Source: Firmicutes bacterium UBA1393 (GTDB taxonomy: Bacteria; Bacillota; DTU025). From it: 25,770 nt of DNA. Under the pieces are notes generated by a model. It made no database searches. It saw nothing but the letters and a program-made list of their open reading frames with translations, and had not been told where the DNA came from. Every line of letters begins with the position of its first letter. Position 1 is the first letter of the stretch. The stretch lies in assembly GCA_002305255.1 (NCBI GenBank), contig DBQN01000072.1, positions 41,741 to 67,510 of the forward strand, read 5' to 3'. Both the position numbers and the translations under genes were made by a program. Of this stretch, positions 15,324 through 22,358 are shown piece by piece.

Positions 15324-16289
15324 TCAACCCTCTTGCCGAGTTATCCTGAAGGTAAGCCCGTTGCGTGTACCGATGATCTGCCGTGCGAGGGTCTGCACCG
15401 CAACGGCATCGCCCACTATCACGTCACCCTCCGAAAGGCCCGACAGTGCCTGCGTGAACTCGCCATCTGACATGCCGATTTCGAGGTCGGCCATGCGTAT
15501 GCCGTCGCTACCTACCACTATGGCAGTGGGCCTGCCATTCCAGTCGATCCAGGATCTGACCGGTATGCACAGTTCGCCGCCATGCTCCTTTACGGTTATC
15601 CGTGCGTGGGCGGTGAGGCCTGTCAGCAAGTGCTCGTTGCCGGCGTCCAGCCGAATCCTGGCCGGCAGCGTGACCACGCCGCCTCTTAACGATGCCATCA
15701 GGCCAACTGAAGCCACGGTTCCGGGCAGTTCCAGACCGTCGAGGGCGTCGAGCGTCACGACAGTCGGCATGCCAACCGCAACTCGCGCGATGTCGATCTC
15801 GTCTAGCTCTATGTCAACACTGAATGAGGAATCGTCTATGAGAGTCATGATGGGTTGCCCGGCAACTACGTGAGAGCCTTCCTGTGATGCGATGGAGGCT
15901 ACTACCCCTTTGAAGGGAGCAGTGACCTTCGTGGGCGAGGCCGGTTGCACTTGCGAAGGGTCGTACAGTGAGGGCTGAAACTCGTAGAGCAGCCCGCCCG
16001 ATGCCACGCGCGCACCCTCCCTGACGCGGATTGCCGTGACCTTGCCGGGTGAGTCAGCCTGGATTACTCGCAGGTTCGCCGGCGACAGCGTGCCCGTGGC
16101 CTCGACGTGTTCCCTGACGATTCCGCGCATCACGGAGTATGTGGGTTCCTGTGCTGCTGCCTCAGCGAGCGCGGTCAGCACGGGGTCAGGCTCGGCCGGC
16201 CTGACGTATCTTCCGAGCAGCAGGGCGATGATGATGACAAGTGACGCCCAGAGCCAGCCGCGCCGCGGTGTGTTCTTCTCTCGTGACAA
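15324..16289 (-). CDS. membrane-fusion-like adaptor of the MacB-type exporter (HlyD/MacA family)
   Basis: This 321-residue protein has one N-terminal membrane anchor (WLWASLVIIIALLLG, about residues 13-27). The rest faces outside and has split lipoyl-like halves (KVTAIRVREGARVASGGLLYEF; APFKGVVASIASQEGSHVVAGQPIMTLID) around a short linker, then beta-barrel and membrane-proximal domains (VDIELDEIDIARVAVGMPTVVTLDAL; LSGLSEGDVIVG). It has no long coiled-coil hairpin, as in Gram-positive MacA-like adaptors. The start is TTG at 16289 after GGAGGTG with 6 nt spacing; the longer frame to 16463 runs antisense through the FMN riboswitch and is rejected. It is the first gene of the four-gene exporter operon. 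Confidence 0.9.
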   Translation of the reverse strand: MSREKNTPRRGWLWASLVIIIALLLGRYVRPAEPDPVLTALAEAAAQEPTYSVMRGIVREHVEATGTLSPANLRVIQADSPGKVTAIRVREGARVASGGLLYEFQPSLYDPSQVQPASPTKVTAPFKGVVASIASQEGSHVVAGQPIMTLIDDSSFSVDIELDEIDIARVAVGMPTVVTLDALDGLELPGTVASVGLMASLRGGVVTLPARIRLDAGNEHLLTGLTAHARITVKEHGGELCIPVRSWIDWNGRPTAIVVGSDGIRMADLEIGMSDGEFTQALSGLSEGDVIVGDAVAVQTLARQIIGTRNGLTFRITRQEG

Positions 16290-16316
16290 GGAACGCACCT
16301 CCAAGAGCTTTGGTCC

Positions 16317-16345
16317 ATTATATCTCGGGCTGGGAGGGCATGGAA
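16317..16345 (-). promoter_or_regulatory. promoter of the exporter operon
   Basis: A perfect -10 TATAAT lies at 16322-16317 on the minus strand, about 28 nt before the TTG start of the adaptor. Seventeen nt upstream is a weak -35 (TTCCAT, 16345-16340). Confidence 0.55.
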
Positions 16346-16414
16346 ATCGCCCGATTGGACTAGCCTTCGAGGGGATATTCGTAGTATCATGGTCTGGCAA
16401 AGGTGAATAGTGTG

Positions 16415-16553
16415 GCCTTCGGGGCAGGGTGTGATTCCTGACCGGTGGTGATGTATCTGTCAAGGCGATGCATGAGAGATACTAGTCCACGAGCTGGTAA
16501 CGGCTGAACTGGTGTGATTCCAGTACCGACGGTATAGTCCGGATGGAAGAAGG
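16415..16553 (+). promoter_or_regulatory. FMN riboswitch (RFN element) controlling ribU
   Basis: The RFN landmarks are all present in order: CCTTC closing strand (16416-16420), GGGGCAGGGTGTGATTCCTG then ACCGGTGGT, AGTCCACGAG, GAACTGGTGTGATTCCAG, ACCGACGGT, and AGTCCGGATGGAAGAAGG. GAAGG (16549-16553) pairs with CCTTC to close P1. Binding of FMN should favour the downstream terminator and shut off riboflavin uptake. The P5 to P6 loops match the family consensus closely. Confidence 0.96.
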
Positions 16554-16586
16554 TGCTGCGGCGTGTTGCGCTGCATTGCAGACTCC

Positions 16587-16613
16587 GGCCCATGGTCACA
16601 CCATGGGCCTTTT
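16587..16613 (+). terminator. riboswitch-controlled intrinsic terminator
   Basis: GGCCCATGG (16587-16595), a 5-nt loop and CCATGGGCC (16601-16609) form a perfect 9-bp stem followed by TTTTGT. It lies between the FMN aptamer and the ribU Shine-Dalgarno site, so it acts as a transcription attenuator. Confidence 0.92.
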
Positions 16614-16652
16614 GTATGGAATTCGCAGGAGTTGCGTCAGGAGGTGTACCCA

Positions 16653-17204
16653 GTGAGTCGTGATGTCAGTCTCGATCCTCGTCATCTCGCCACCATGGGC
16701 GTGTTGATAGCGTTGTCTGTGGTGATGCTATTGGTCTTCAGAATACACCCGTTCCCCGCAGTGCCGTTTCTGGTGTATGAGCCTGCAGACGTTGCTCTGC
16801 TTGTGGCAGGGTTCGCGCTAGGGCCCGTTGCGGGCATTGTTGCGACGGCGGCCGTATGTGTGATCCAGGCGCCGCTTCACCCTGAGGGCGGGTGGTTTGG
16901 GGCGGTAATGCACCTCATCTCGTCAGGTGCGCTGGTAGGAGTGGCTTCGGTGATCTACGCCAGGAACAAGACGAGGCGCGGCGCCTACCTCGGCCTCGCG
17001 GCAGGCGCAGTGGCAATGGTGGTGGTCATGATAGCTGCGAACCTCGTGCTCACCCCGGTGTTCTACAACCTGCCGCTGTCAGCGGTGACGTCGGTGATGG
17101 GATGGATAATCGCCTTCAACGTGTTGAAGGCAGGGGCGAATGCGATCATCACAGCCCTGATCTACAAACCCGTAAGCAGATTCATCCGCGGAACGAGGCA
17201 TTGA
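16653..17204 (+). CDS. ribU: riboflavin ECF transporter substrate-binding subunit RibU
   Basis: This 183-residue membrane protein has about six transmembrane segments. HPFPAVPFLVYEPADVALLVAGFALGP matches the RibU signature (FPAAPFLxYxxxD) at the first loop, and APLHPEGGWFGAVMHLISSG the second conserved block. RibU binds riboflavin and works with the general ECF module (EcfA/A'/T), which is not in this window. GTG at 16653 is chosen because CAGGAGGTG lies 7 nt upstream; the longer frame from 16563 overlaps the terminator. Control by an FMN riboswitch independently supports a flavin substrate. Its 3' end overlaps the convergent TraX-family gene by 23 bp. Confidence 0.95.
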   Translation: MSRDVSLDPRHLATMGVLIALSVVMLLVFRIHPFPAVPFLVYEPADVALLVAGFALGPVAGIVATAAVCVIQAPLHPEGGWFGAVMHLISSGALVGVASVIYARNKTRRGAYLGLAAGAVAMVVVMIAANLVLTPVFYNLPLSAVTSVMGWIIAFNVLKAGANAIITALIYKPVSRFIRGTRH

Positions 17205-17892
17205 AGGCCGCATGGCCTATCGCGTATAGGATCCATAGGTGAGCGGGGTAGAAGATGTAGAAGAACCACTTCGCCAGTGGCGAGTTGCTGCCGCGCTGGC
17301 CGTTGTAGGCAAGTATCAGGGGAAGGGCGAACACCATCATCCATTGATAGTCCCACATCAGCCATGCGCGAATGTCCGTGCCGAAGGAACCCAGTGAAGG
17401 TAGGATCGAGATGAGAAAATAGGCAATGCTCAGGCTGGCTTTGTTGTCGTGAAGGAAGTAGAAGCAGAGCGCCAAGGCCACGCCGTAGAGGGACGCTTCG
17501 GTGAAGAGGGAGACAAAGCCCCACACGGCGGCCAGAGCACTGCCCAGGGCCTGCTTGCCGGTTCGTTCGCCCCAGTCAAGAGACCAGAGGATCATCATAG
17601 CCGTGGCGAGGGACAGGAATATGTTCGGCAGGTCCAAGTAGTATGGTAGCACGGCTGACAGAGCCCTGGATCCGGCCGCCATCACAAGGCCCCCGGCGAA
17701 GAGTCGGGCGATGAAGCGTTCGCGGCTGCGGGTGTGGATGAAGCCCTCCACGGACATGAAGAAGAAGATTGGCGCCGACAGACGACCCAGGTATCTGAAC
17801 CAGAGGGGATAGCCGGGCACGTAGTGCTGAACGTGGTCCAGCAACATTAGCGCGGCAGCCAGTAGCTTGAGCTGAAACCCGGTCAAGCCCAT
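17182..17892 (-). CDS. TraX-family membrane protein (probable O-acyltransferase-like)
   Basis: This 236-residue polytopic membrane protein has the opening blocks FQLKLLAAALMLLDHVQHY and FRYLGRLSAPIFFFMSVEGFIHTRSRERFIARL, which are the TraX-family signature (DH, RxxGR(L)xxPIFxFxxxEG, HTR). At least seven hydrophobic segments follow. TraX acetylates F pilin in plasmid systems; chromosomal homologues are common in Bacillota and probably modify an envelope molecule, but the target is unknown. ATG at 17892 follows AGGAGGTAG. No conjugation genes are nearby, so a plasmid role is unlikely. Confidence 0.9.
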   Translation of the reverse strand: MGLTGFQLKLLAAALMLLDHVQHYVPGYPLWFRYLGRLSAPIFFFMSVEGFIHTRSRERFIARLFAGGLVMAAGSRALSAVLPYYLDLPNIFLSLATAMMILWSLDWGERTGKQALGSALAAVWGFVSLFTEASLYGVALALCFYFLHDNKASLSIAYFLISILPSLGSFGTDIRAWLMWDYQWMMVFALPLILAYNGQRGSNSPLAKWFFYIFYPAHLWILYAIGHAAFNASFRG

Positions 17893-18088
17893 GAGACTAC
17901 CTCCTGTGGCGACATTCGTTCTGATCTCTCGCTGTGGTAGTTCGCCGCCGGAGGCACGATGCCTGCGGGAGACCGGCGGTTAGGTGGCCAAGGGCGGAGC
18001 AGCGTCGAGACTGCGTGCGGTAATGTGTGCGAACGGCTGGGCGCAACGTGAGCAACATACGACCTGCTAAACGCGTTTCGGTTGCCCC

Positions 18089-18117
18089 TTGCGGAGTGGA
18101 TGGCAGATGGGTATAAT
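18089..18117 (+). promoter_or_regulatory. promoter of tRNA-Gly
   Basis: TTGCGG (18089-18094), a 17-nt spacer and a perfect TATAAT (18112-18117) lie 28 nt before the tRNA. The rest of the gap 17893-18088 shows nothing that I can name. Confidence 0.75.
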
Positions 18118-18145
18118 GAACATGTAGCCGTGTAAAGCGGCGCGA

Positions 18146-18220
18146 GCGGATGTAGCCCAGTGGTAGGGCAACGGCTTCCCAAGCCGTGAGTCGCGGGTTC
18201 GAATCCCGTCATCCGCTCCA
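18146..18220 (+). tRNA. tRNA-Gly (anticodon CCC)
   Basis: GCGGATG pairs with CATCCGC as the acceptor stem. The anticodon stem ACGGC/GCCGT holds the loop TTCCCAA, giving anticodon CCC that reads GGG. The T arm is CGGGTTCGAATCCCG, and CCA is encoded after the discriminator T. Confidence 0.97.
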
Positions 18221-18252
18221 TTGTTTCTGTATGACGCCTTCTACGTGCGGCG

Positions 18253-18281
18253 TTGACAACCGGGGCTCGCCTTGGTAACAT
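18253..18281 (+). promoter_or_regulatory. promoter of tRNA-Thr
   Basis: A perfect -35 TTGACA (18253-18258) is followed after 17 nt by TAACAT (18276-18281), 22 nt before the mature tRNA. The gene is thus probably transcribed separately from tRNA-Gly, although readthrough is possible. Confidence 0.75.
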
Positions 18282-18303
18282 AACTCTTGCACGTGGTTTG
18301 TGG

Positions 18304-18379
<76 letters not shown>

Positions 18380-18393
18380 TATTGTGCCCAACG

Positions 18394-18420
18394 ACGCCCA
18401 GTCATGGGCGTTTTCTTTTT
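18394..18420 (+). terminator. intrinsic terminator after tRNA-Thr
   Basis: ACGCCCA (18394-18400), loop GTCA and TGGGCGT (18405-18411) form a perfect 7-bp stem followed by TTTTCTTTTT. Confidence 0.93.
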
Positions 18421-18531
18421 GCCTCCTTGTCAGGATACCGGCAATTCCTAGCGCTGACCCGGCACTACGGGACGAGACTCCATTGTGCATGGCCAACACA
18501 GACACCGCTCCGGCCCGCCCACTCCACGCAA

Positions 18532-18547
18532 CCTACACATCTGTAGG
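18532..18547. promoter_or_regulatory. inverted repeat upstream of the collagen-like gene
   Basis: CCTACA-CATC-TGTAGG is a perfect 6-bp inverted repeat 45 nt before the start codon. An AT-rich GAATAATG (about 18555-18562) follows where a -10 could lie. It may be an operator or a small 5' hairpin. The remainder of 18421-18531 shows no gene. Confidence 0.35.
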
Positions 18548-18591
18548 CGAGCCGAATAATGTACTTCACACGCACATTGGAGGTGAGCGCC

Positions 18592-19263
18592 TTGAAGATA
18601 GCAGACACGCTGCGAAGGTGGCTGGGCTTGCCCTTCCCCGACGACTGCTGTGAGCCCCCCAAGCCGCCATGCCAACCGTGTCCTCCCGGACCCGCGGGAC
18701 CTGCCGGACCCGCCGGTCCTGCTGGACCTGCTGGACCTGCTGGGCCTGCCGGACCTGCTGGGCCCGATGGGCCCGCTGGACCTCCCGGTCCGCCTGCCCA
18801 CACATGCCCGTGCGGGAATCTGGTTGTAAACGGGGACTTCAGCGATGGCCTTACCGGCTGGGATACTACGATAAACGTGGGGCCTGAGACCGACAACGTT
18901 CACTCGATACCCGGCGCAGCACAGCTCGGCATCCCGCCCAACCAGAATGAGTCGGCCCAGCTGGCGCAGGTGATAGACGGATTCGATCCCTCGTGCTGTT
19001 ATGTGATGGACTTCTTCATCGAGGGATCAGGCAATATGCCGGTTACCGCATCGGTATTGATCGGCGAGACAACCGTAGCTTCGGTAACGGTGCCCAACAC
19101 TACGGAGTCGGGATACAGGTACTACCGCGTGTTCGTGCCGTGTACCGACGAAGAGGGTGATGCCCTGGTAGTGTTCAACAAGCCTGGTACCGGAGCAATC
19201 TTCATCGATGACGTGGGCCTGCACGCCATCGGCCCGTGCCCAGCAGACGACCTGGTCGAATGA
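18592..19263 (+). CDS. collagen-like protein with C-terminal NGDF (jelly-roll-like) domain
   Basis: This 223-residue protein begins MKIADTLRRWLGLPFP without a signal peptide. A cysteine/proline stretch (CCEPPKPPCQPCPP) follows, then twelve uninterrupted Gly-X-Y triplets (eight GPA, then GPD, GPA, GPP, GPP), then CPCGN. The C-terminal domain opens LVVNGDFSDGLTGW, typical of carbohydrate-binding jelly-roll modules (CBM4/9-like), and ends IFIDDVGLHAIG. Collagen-like bacterial proteins of this build form trimers, often on spore or cell surfaces. The start is TTG at 18592 after GGAGGTGA with 5 nt spacing. The lack of a signal peptide fits spore-coat or exosporium assembly from the mother cell, but that is inference. 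Confidence 0.85.
   Translation: MKIADTLRRWLGLPFPDDCCEPPKPPCQPCPPGPAGPAGPAGPAGPAGPAGPAGPAGPDGPAGPPGPPAHTCPCGNLVVNGDFSDGLTGWDTTINVGPETDNVHSIPGAAQLGIPPNQNESAQLAQVIDGFDPSCCYVMDFFIEGSGNMPVTASVLIGETTVASVTVPNTTESGYRYYRVFVPCTDEEGDALVVFNKPGTGAIFIDDVGLHAIGPCPADDLVE
18688..18795 (+). repeat. Gly-X-Y coding triplet repeat
   Basis: Twelve 9-bp units of the form GGN-CCN-NNN, mostly GGACCTGCT or close variants, encode the collagen-like stalk. Synonymous changes among units show the tract is not a very recent expansion, but it remains prone to slippage in 9-bp steps. Confidence 0.9.
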
Positions 19264-19270
19264 GGCTGAA

Positions 19271-19300
19271 GTGCGGGCCTGCATCGCGGCGGGCCCGCAC
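19271..19300 (+). terminator. possible terminator hairpin after the collagen-like gene
   Basis: GTGCGGGCC (19271-19279) pairs with GGCCCGCAC (19292-19300), starting 7 nt after the stop codon. No T-tract follows, so it is at best a non-canonical terminator or an mRNA-stabilising hairpin. Confidence 0.45.
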
Positions 19301-19327
19301 ACTGTCGGTGCGCTCGAATGCCGGGTG

Positions 19328-19356
19328 TTGCCCTCATGCTATGGGTATGCTAGTAT
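19328..19356 (+). promoter_or_regulatory. promoter of the ArsR-Smr-OsmC-CsoR cluster
   Basis: TTGCCC (19328-19333), a 17-nt spacer and TAGTAT (19351-19356) lie 37 nt before the ArsR-type gene. Just downstream, GGAA-N5-TTCC (19366-19378) is a small inverted repeat that could be the operator for autoregulation. Confidence 0.55.
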
Positions 19357-19392
19357 TGGAACATAGGAAAACACTTCCGGATGGTGTAGCTC

Positions 19393-19749
19393 ATGGATCT
19401 ATTCGCCATGCGGGCCAGAGCCCTGAAGGCGCTGGCCAACCCCGTGAGGCTGAGGATCGTCAACGTTCTGTGCGAGGCGCGCGCAGAGATGTCGGTGTCG
19501 GAGATTGCGGCTTCAGTCGGAGAGCTCCAGCCCACGGTCTCGAAGCATCTGTCGATCCTGCGCGATACCGGCTTCGTCCAGTCGAGGCGAGCCGGTCTTG
19601 CAGTGCTGTACTCGTCAGCCTCTCCATGCGGCGCTGAGCTGCTCAAGTGCATCGACGGCGTGTTGGCGGCCGATGTGCGCGCCCGCAGTGAGCAGGTGAA
19701 CGCGGCGGTTCGGGATGCGGATGGCGATGGGGGTGAGACGCGTGCGTGA
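19393..19749 (+). CDS. ArsR-family winged-helix regulator
   Basis: This 118-residue dimeric regulator has the ArsR/SmtB fold: KALANPVRLRIVNVLCEA, then MSVSEIAASVGELQPTVSKHLSILRDTGFVQSRRAGLAVLYS (helix-turn-helix and wing). The metal-binding ELCVCDL motif of ArsR/CadC is absent (here EMSVSEIA), so it is not a classical arsenic or cadmium sensor; Cys27, Cys77 and Cys84 remain as possible thiol or metal ligands. The ATG at 19393 has only a weak GGATGG site. It overlaps the Smr gene by 8 nt and leads a probable operon with redox- and metal-related genes. Confidence 0.9.
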   Translation: MDLFAMRARALKALANPVRLRIVNVLCEARAEMSVSEIAASVGELQPTVSKHLSILRDTGFVQSRRAGLAVLYSSASPCGAELLKCIDGVLAADVRARSEQVNAAVRDADGDGGETRA

Positions 19750-20206
19750 GGTAGATCTGCACGGGATGAAGACGGCGCAGGCGCTGGAGGCGTTCGCGCT
19801 TGCATACGACAACACTCTGCGCGAGTCGCCCCGCGGTGGCGCCCTCAAAGTCATCCACGGCTACGGTTCAGGTGGGGCAGGCGGCGACACCCGGAACGCC
19901 ATCAGATCGTGGCTGAAGGCGTCGTCGCACTCGCTGAAGTGGATCGCGGGTGAAGAGATCGATGGAAACCCGGGATACACCGTGGTCTATCCAGAGAGGC
20001 GCTTGTCCCAGGGCGCCGCGCGCATTCATGACTCTATCGTCGAGTTCTGCTCGAGGGAGCGCACTCAGTCAGATGTGATTGGCAGGTTCGTGCGTCGCAA
20101 CTCAGAGAGCGACATCGCGAACGCACTGAGGGAACTAGAGACCAGAGGCAGGTTGAGGACGTTTGTCCGAAACGGCAGGAAATACTTCATTGCTTCTTCA
20201 CGCTGA
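19742..20206 (+). CDS. Smr-domain protein fused to a winged-helix-like domain
   Basis: This 154-residue protein has an N-terminal Smr domain at about 1-85 (EVDLHGMKTAQALEAF, ALKVIHGYGSGGAGGDTRNAIRSWL, ending GYTVVYPE). DLHGM and HGYGSG are the family signature of this MutS2-type nuclease or RNA-binding fold. The C-terminal 65 residues (RIHDSIVEFCSRE, DVIGRFVRRNSESDIANALRELETRGRLRTFVRNGRKYFIA) have the helix-helix-helix-wing pattern of a winged-helix domain. I do not know this fusion as a named family. The start is GTG at 19742 after GGGGGTGAG and overlaps the ArsR stop. A nucleic-acid role is likely; which one is unknown. Confidence 0.82.
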   Translation: MREVDLHGMKTAQALEAFALAYDNTLRESPRGGALKVIHGYGSGGAGGDTRNAIRSWLKASSHSLKWIAGEEIDGNPGYTVVYPERRLSQGAARIHDSIVEFCSRERTQSDVIGRFVRRNSESDIANALRELETRGRLRTFVRNGRKYFIASSR

Positions 20207-20235
20207 ATGCACATGTGAGAGGCGGGTGTGGACCA

Positions 20236-20625
20236 ATGGCAGACAGCTACAAGATCACCGCTGTATGGAAGGCTGACGGCACCTACGAGTATGTGGATGA
20301 CGCTGGTGCGCCACGTGATCTGACGATGAAGCCTCCTGAGCACTTCACTGCGGCTCTGGTGGGTTGTGCCGGCTTGACGATGCACGGCATTCTCGAGAAG
20401 ATGAAGGTCGCTCATCAGGGCATCACCATTACGGGTTTCGCCGTGAAGGCGCCAGAGAAGCCGGCGTGGATAGAGTCGGTGGCGCTCGACATTCAGATTC
20501 GTTCGTCTGAGATCGATGATGAGAAGCTGGTCAAGGTGATGGAGCTTACGGAGAAGTACTGTCTCATAGCGCAGACGATCAAGAAGATCCCCAGCGTTAG
20601 CTGGACTCAATCTGTGATCCAGTAG
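20236..20625 (+). CDS. OsmC/Ohr-family thiol protein
   Basis: This 129-residue protein is typical of small OsmC-family members. The two redox cysteines are in place: Cys44 in ALVGCAGLTMHGIL and Cys109 in TEKYCLIAQTI, at the ends of facing helices. These proteins reduce organic hydroperoxides or handle persulfides by a thiol mechanism. ATG at 20236 is chosen, with a GAGAGGCGGGTG purine-rich site upstream; GTG at 20215 is an alternative. It follows the Smr gene by 29 nt and precedes the CsoR-type gene by 12 nt, consistent with joint redox/metal response. Confidence 0.9.
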   Translation: MADSYKITAVWKADGTYEYVDDAGAPRDLTMKPPEHFTAALVGCAGLTMHGILEKMKVAHQGITITGFAVKAPEKPAWIESVALDIQIRSSEIDDEKLVKVMELTEKYCLIAQTIKKIPSVSWTQSVIQ

Positions 20626-20637
20626 GAGGCGAGCGGC

Positions 20638-20880
20638 ATGGATCAGCACGCCGTGTCGAACAGGCTCAAGAGGATAGAGGGTCAAATCAGGGGTATCCAG
20701 CGCATGCTAGATGAGGGCAAGAGTTGTTCCGACGTGCTCGACCAGATCTCGGCGGCGAGGACGGCACTCCACAACACCGGCGTGTTGATTCTCGCGGGGC
20801 ACGCCAGCGATTGCCTGCTGCGTGGCGAAGACCGCATCGAAGAGCTCATCCGCCTCATGAAGAAGCTGGCCAGGAGCTAG
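20638..20880 (+). CDS. CsoR/RcnR-family (DUF156) metal- or thiol-sensing repressor
   Basis: This 80-residue all-helical regulator carries the family blocks NRLKRIEGQIRGIQRML, SCSDVLDQISAARTAL and GHASDCL. Cys30, His55 and Cys59 form the C-H-x3-C arrangement of copper-sensing CsoR, whereas persulfide sensors (CstR) usually keep only the two cysteines. Binding releases it from DNA. It is the last gene of the ArsR-Smr-OsmC cluster; no copper ATPase is present nearby, so a link to sulfur or redox chemistry through OsmC is as plausible as copper. The ATG is preceded by AGGAGGCGAG. Confidence 0.92.
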   Translation: MDQHAVSNRLKRIEGQIRGIQRMLDEGKSCSDVLDQISAARTALHNTGVLILAGHASDCLLRGEDRIEELIRLMKKLARS

Positions 20881-21107
20881 GAGCTAGGCGCCGGGCGCTG
20901 GCCCCGGGTGGCCGCATGCGCCGGCCGGCAACGCACATGCGCACATGCCCGAGCACGCGCATTCATGCGCAGACACACCCAAACACACCCAGACGTACAG
21001 AGATACACACAGCGCGGCGCCTGCGAACCATCATCTGGTGCGCAGGCGCCGCGCCCTCATCATCGGTGCTCGTCGTGCTCGTCGTGTGCGTCGTGTGCTC
21101 AGGTGTA
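20881..21107. other. intergenic region with low-complexity tracts
   Basis: No gene is seen between the convergent CsoR-type and htrA genes. It holds a CA-rich tract (about 20970-21010), a strong hairpin (listed separately) and 9-bp GTGCTCGTC-type tandem repeats at about 21066-21102. Confidence 0.5.
21012..21054. terminator. 14-bp perfect hairpin between convergent operons
   Basis: GCGCGGCGCCTGCG (21012-21025) pairs perfectly with CGCAGGCGCCGCGC (21041-21054), and inside it ACCA pairs with TGGT around a 5-nt loop. No T-tract follows on either strand. The place between convergent transcripts suggests a bidirectional stop or mRNA end, possibly Rho-assisted. Confidence 0.55.
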
Positions 21108-22358
21108 TTAGTCAGCGGTCCCCGTGGAGACGGGGTACTCGCCGAGTGTCACGGGCACATACAGCTTCTGCTCGCCTCTCGCCACAAACAGCGTGACCTT
21201 GTCGCCTATCTTCATCTTCGACACTTCTTCGGCGAGGGACACGTCGGCCGAAAGCTTCTTGCCGTTGATCTCCTTTATCACATCGCCGCGTTTCAGTCCT
21301 GCCTTCTGCGCCGGGCTGTTGGAGAGCACGTCAGTGACTATGACACCCTCGGCGTCGGCGAGCTTAAGCGACGATGCGAGCTCTTCGTTGAGTTCCTGAT
21401 ACCATATGCCCAGCCAGGGCTTGTTGATCTTACCGTAGGTGATCAGGTCTTGCAGAGTTGTCTTGACCGAATCGATGGCTATCGCGAACCCCATGCCCTG
21501 GGCGTAAGGGATGATCGCGGTGTTTATGCCCACCACATTTCCTGCAAGATCAAGTAGGGGGCCTCCGCTGTTGCCGCTGTTGATGGCAGCATCGGTCTGA
21601 ATCAAGTCACCCGTGGCCAGTGTGGTGCCGTTGCCACTTCTGAGCGAGCGCCCTGTTGCACTCACGATGCCCGCGGTCACAGTGTGATCAAAGCCATAGG
21701 GGTTTCCGATGGCGATTACCCACTGCCCTGCCTTCAGGCCCGACGAGTTGCCGAGCTTCGCGAAGGGCAGGCCGGTGGCGTCGATCTTAAGCACTGCCAC
21801 GTCAGACTGTTCATCGCCGCCGACGACTGTTGCGTTGAACTCGCGCCCGTCTGTCAGCGTCACCTTGATGGTCTTTGCACCCTTGATGACGTGGTAGTTG
21901 GTGACGACGTATCCGTCGGCGCTGACTATGAAGCCTGACCCTGTTCCAGGCACGATTCTTGTGCCGCCCTCAAAACCCTTTCCGAACATGAAGCCAAAGA
22001 GTCCGTCAAGCCCGTCGCCGGAGAAGGGGCTAACGACCTTCTCAACGGTCTCAGTATCGATTCTCACCACCGTCGGTGCTACGCGTTCAACGACACTTGC
22101 GATATCAGGCAACGATCCGACTGACGTCGCCGCTGCCGAAGCGACCTTTGTTGCTCCTGCATCGGAAGAGGCTCCAACCGAATTGGGCGCCGACAGATCT
22201 GATGCGACCGTCGACGCTGACGCCAGCGCCAAGGGCGTGCCCAGTGCGCCAGTGTTCTTCGGGAACACGTAGCTCATCACGACAACTGACGTTACCACGC
22301 TACTGATTAGGGCTACTGCGATTAGGGGGAGATACTTCCTCAATACAGATCTAGTCAC
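21108..22358 (-). CDS. htrA: HtrA/DegP-type membrane-anchored serine protease with PDZ domain
   Basis: This 416-residue S1C protease has one N-terminal membrane anchor (about residues 10-33), a Ser/Ala-rich linker to about 85, and a trypsin-like domain with catalytic His156 (TNYHV), Asp186 (SDVAV) and Ser264 (GNSGGP). A single PDZ domain from about 310 (WLGIWYQELNEELASSLKL ... SPAQKAGLKRGDVIKEING) follows. It degrades misfolded envelope proteins. GTG at 22358 is chosen after GGAGGAAG; it overlaps the anti-sigma stop by 8 nt. The gene order sigma, anti-sigma, htrA makes it a direct output of the envelope-stress sigma factor. Confidence 0.95.
   Translation of the reverse strand: MTRSVLRKYLPLIAVALISSVVTSVVVMSYVFPKNTGALGTPLALASASTVASDLSAPNSVGASSDAGATKVASAAATSVGSLPDIASVVERVAPTVVRIDTETVEKVVSPFSGDGLDGLFGFMFGKGFEGGTRIVPGTGSGFIVSADGYVVTNYHVIKGAKTIKVTLTDGREFNATVVGGDEQSDVAVLKIDATGLPFAKLGNSSGLKAGQWVIAIGNPYGFDHTVTAGIVSATGRSLRSGNGTTLATGDLIQTDAAINSGNSGGPLLDLAGNVVGINTAIIPYAQGMGFAIAIDSVKTTLQDLITYGKINKPWLGIWYQELNEELASSLKLADAEGVIVTDVLSNSPAQKAGLKRGDVIKEINGKKLSADVSLAEEVSKMKIGDKVTLFVARGEQKLYVPVTLGEYPVSTGTAD

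Noticed and set aside
16290..16463. N-terminal extension of the exporter adaptor
   Set aside because: It crosses the FMN riboswitch antisense and the operon promoter; TTG 16289 has the better site.
20724..21557. 277-residue plus-strand ORF
   Set aside because: It runs out of frame through the CsoR-type gene, low-complexity DNA and antisense htrA.
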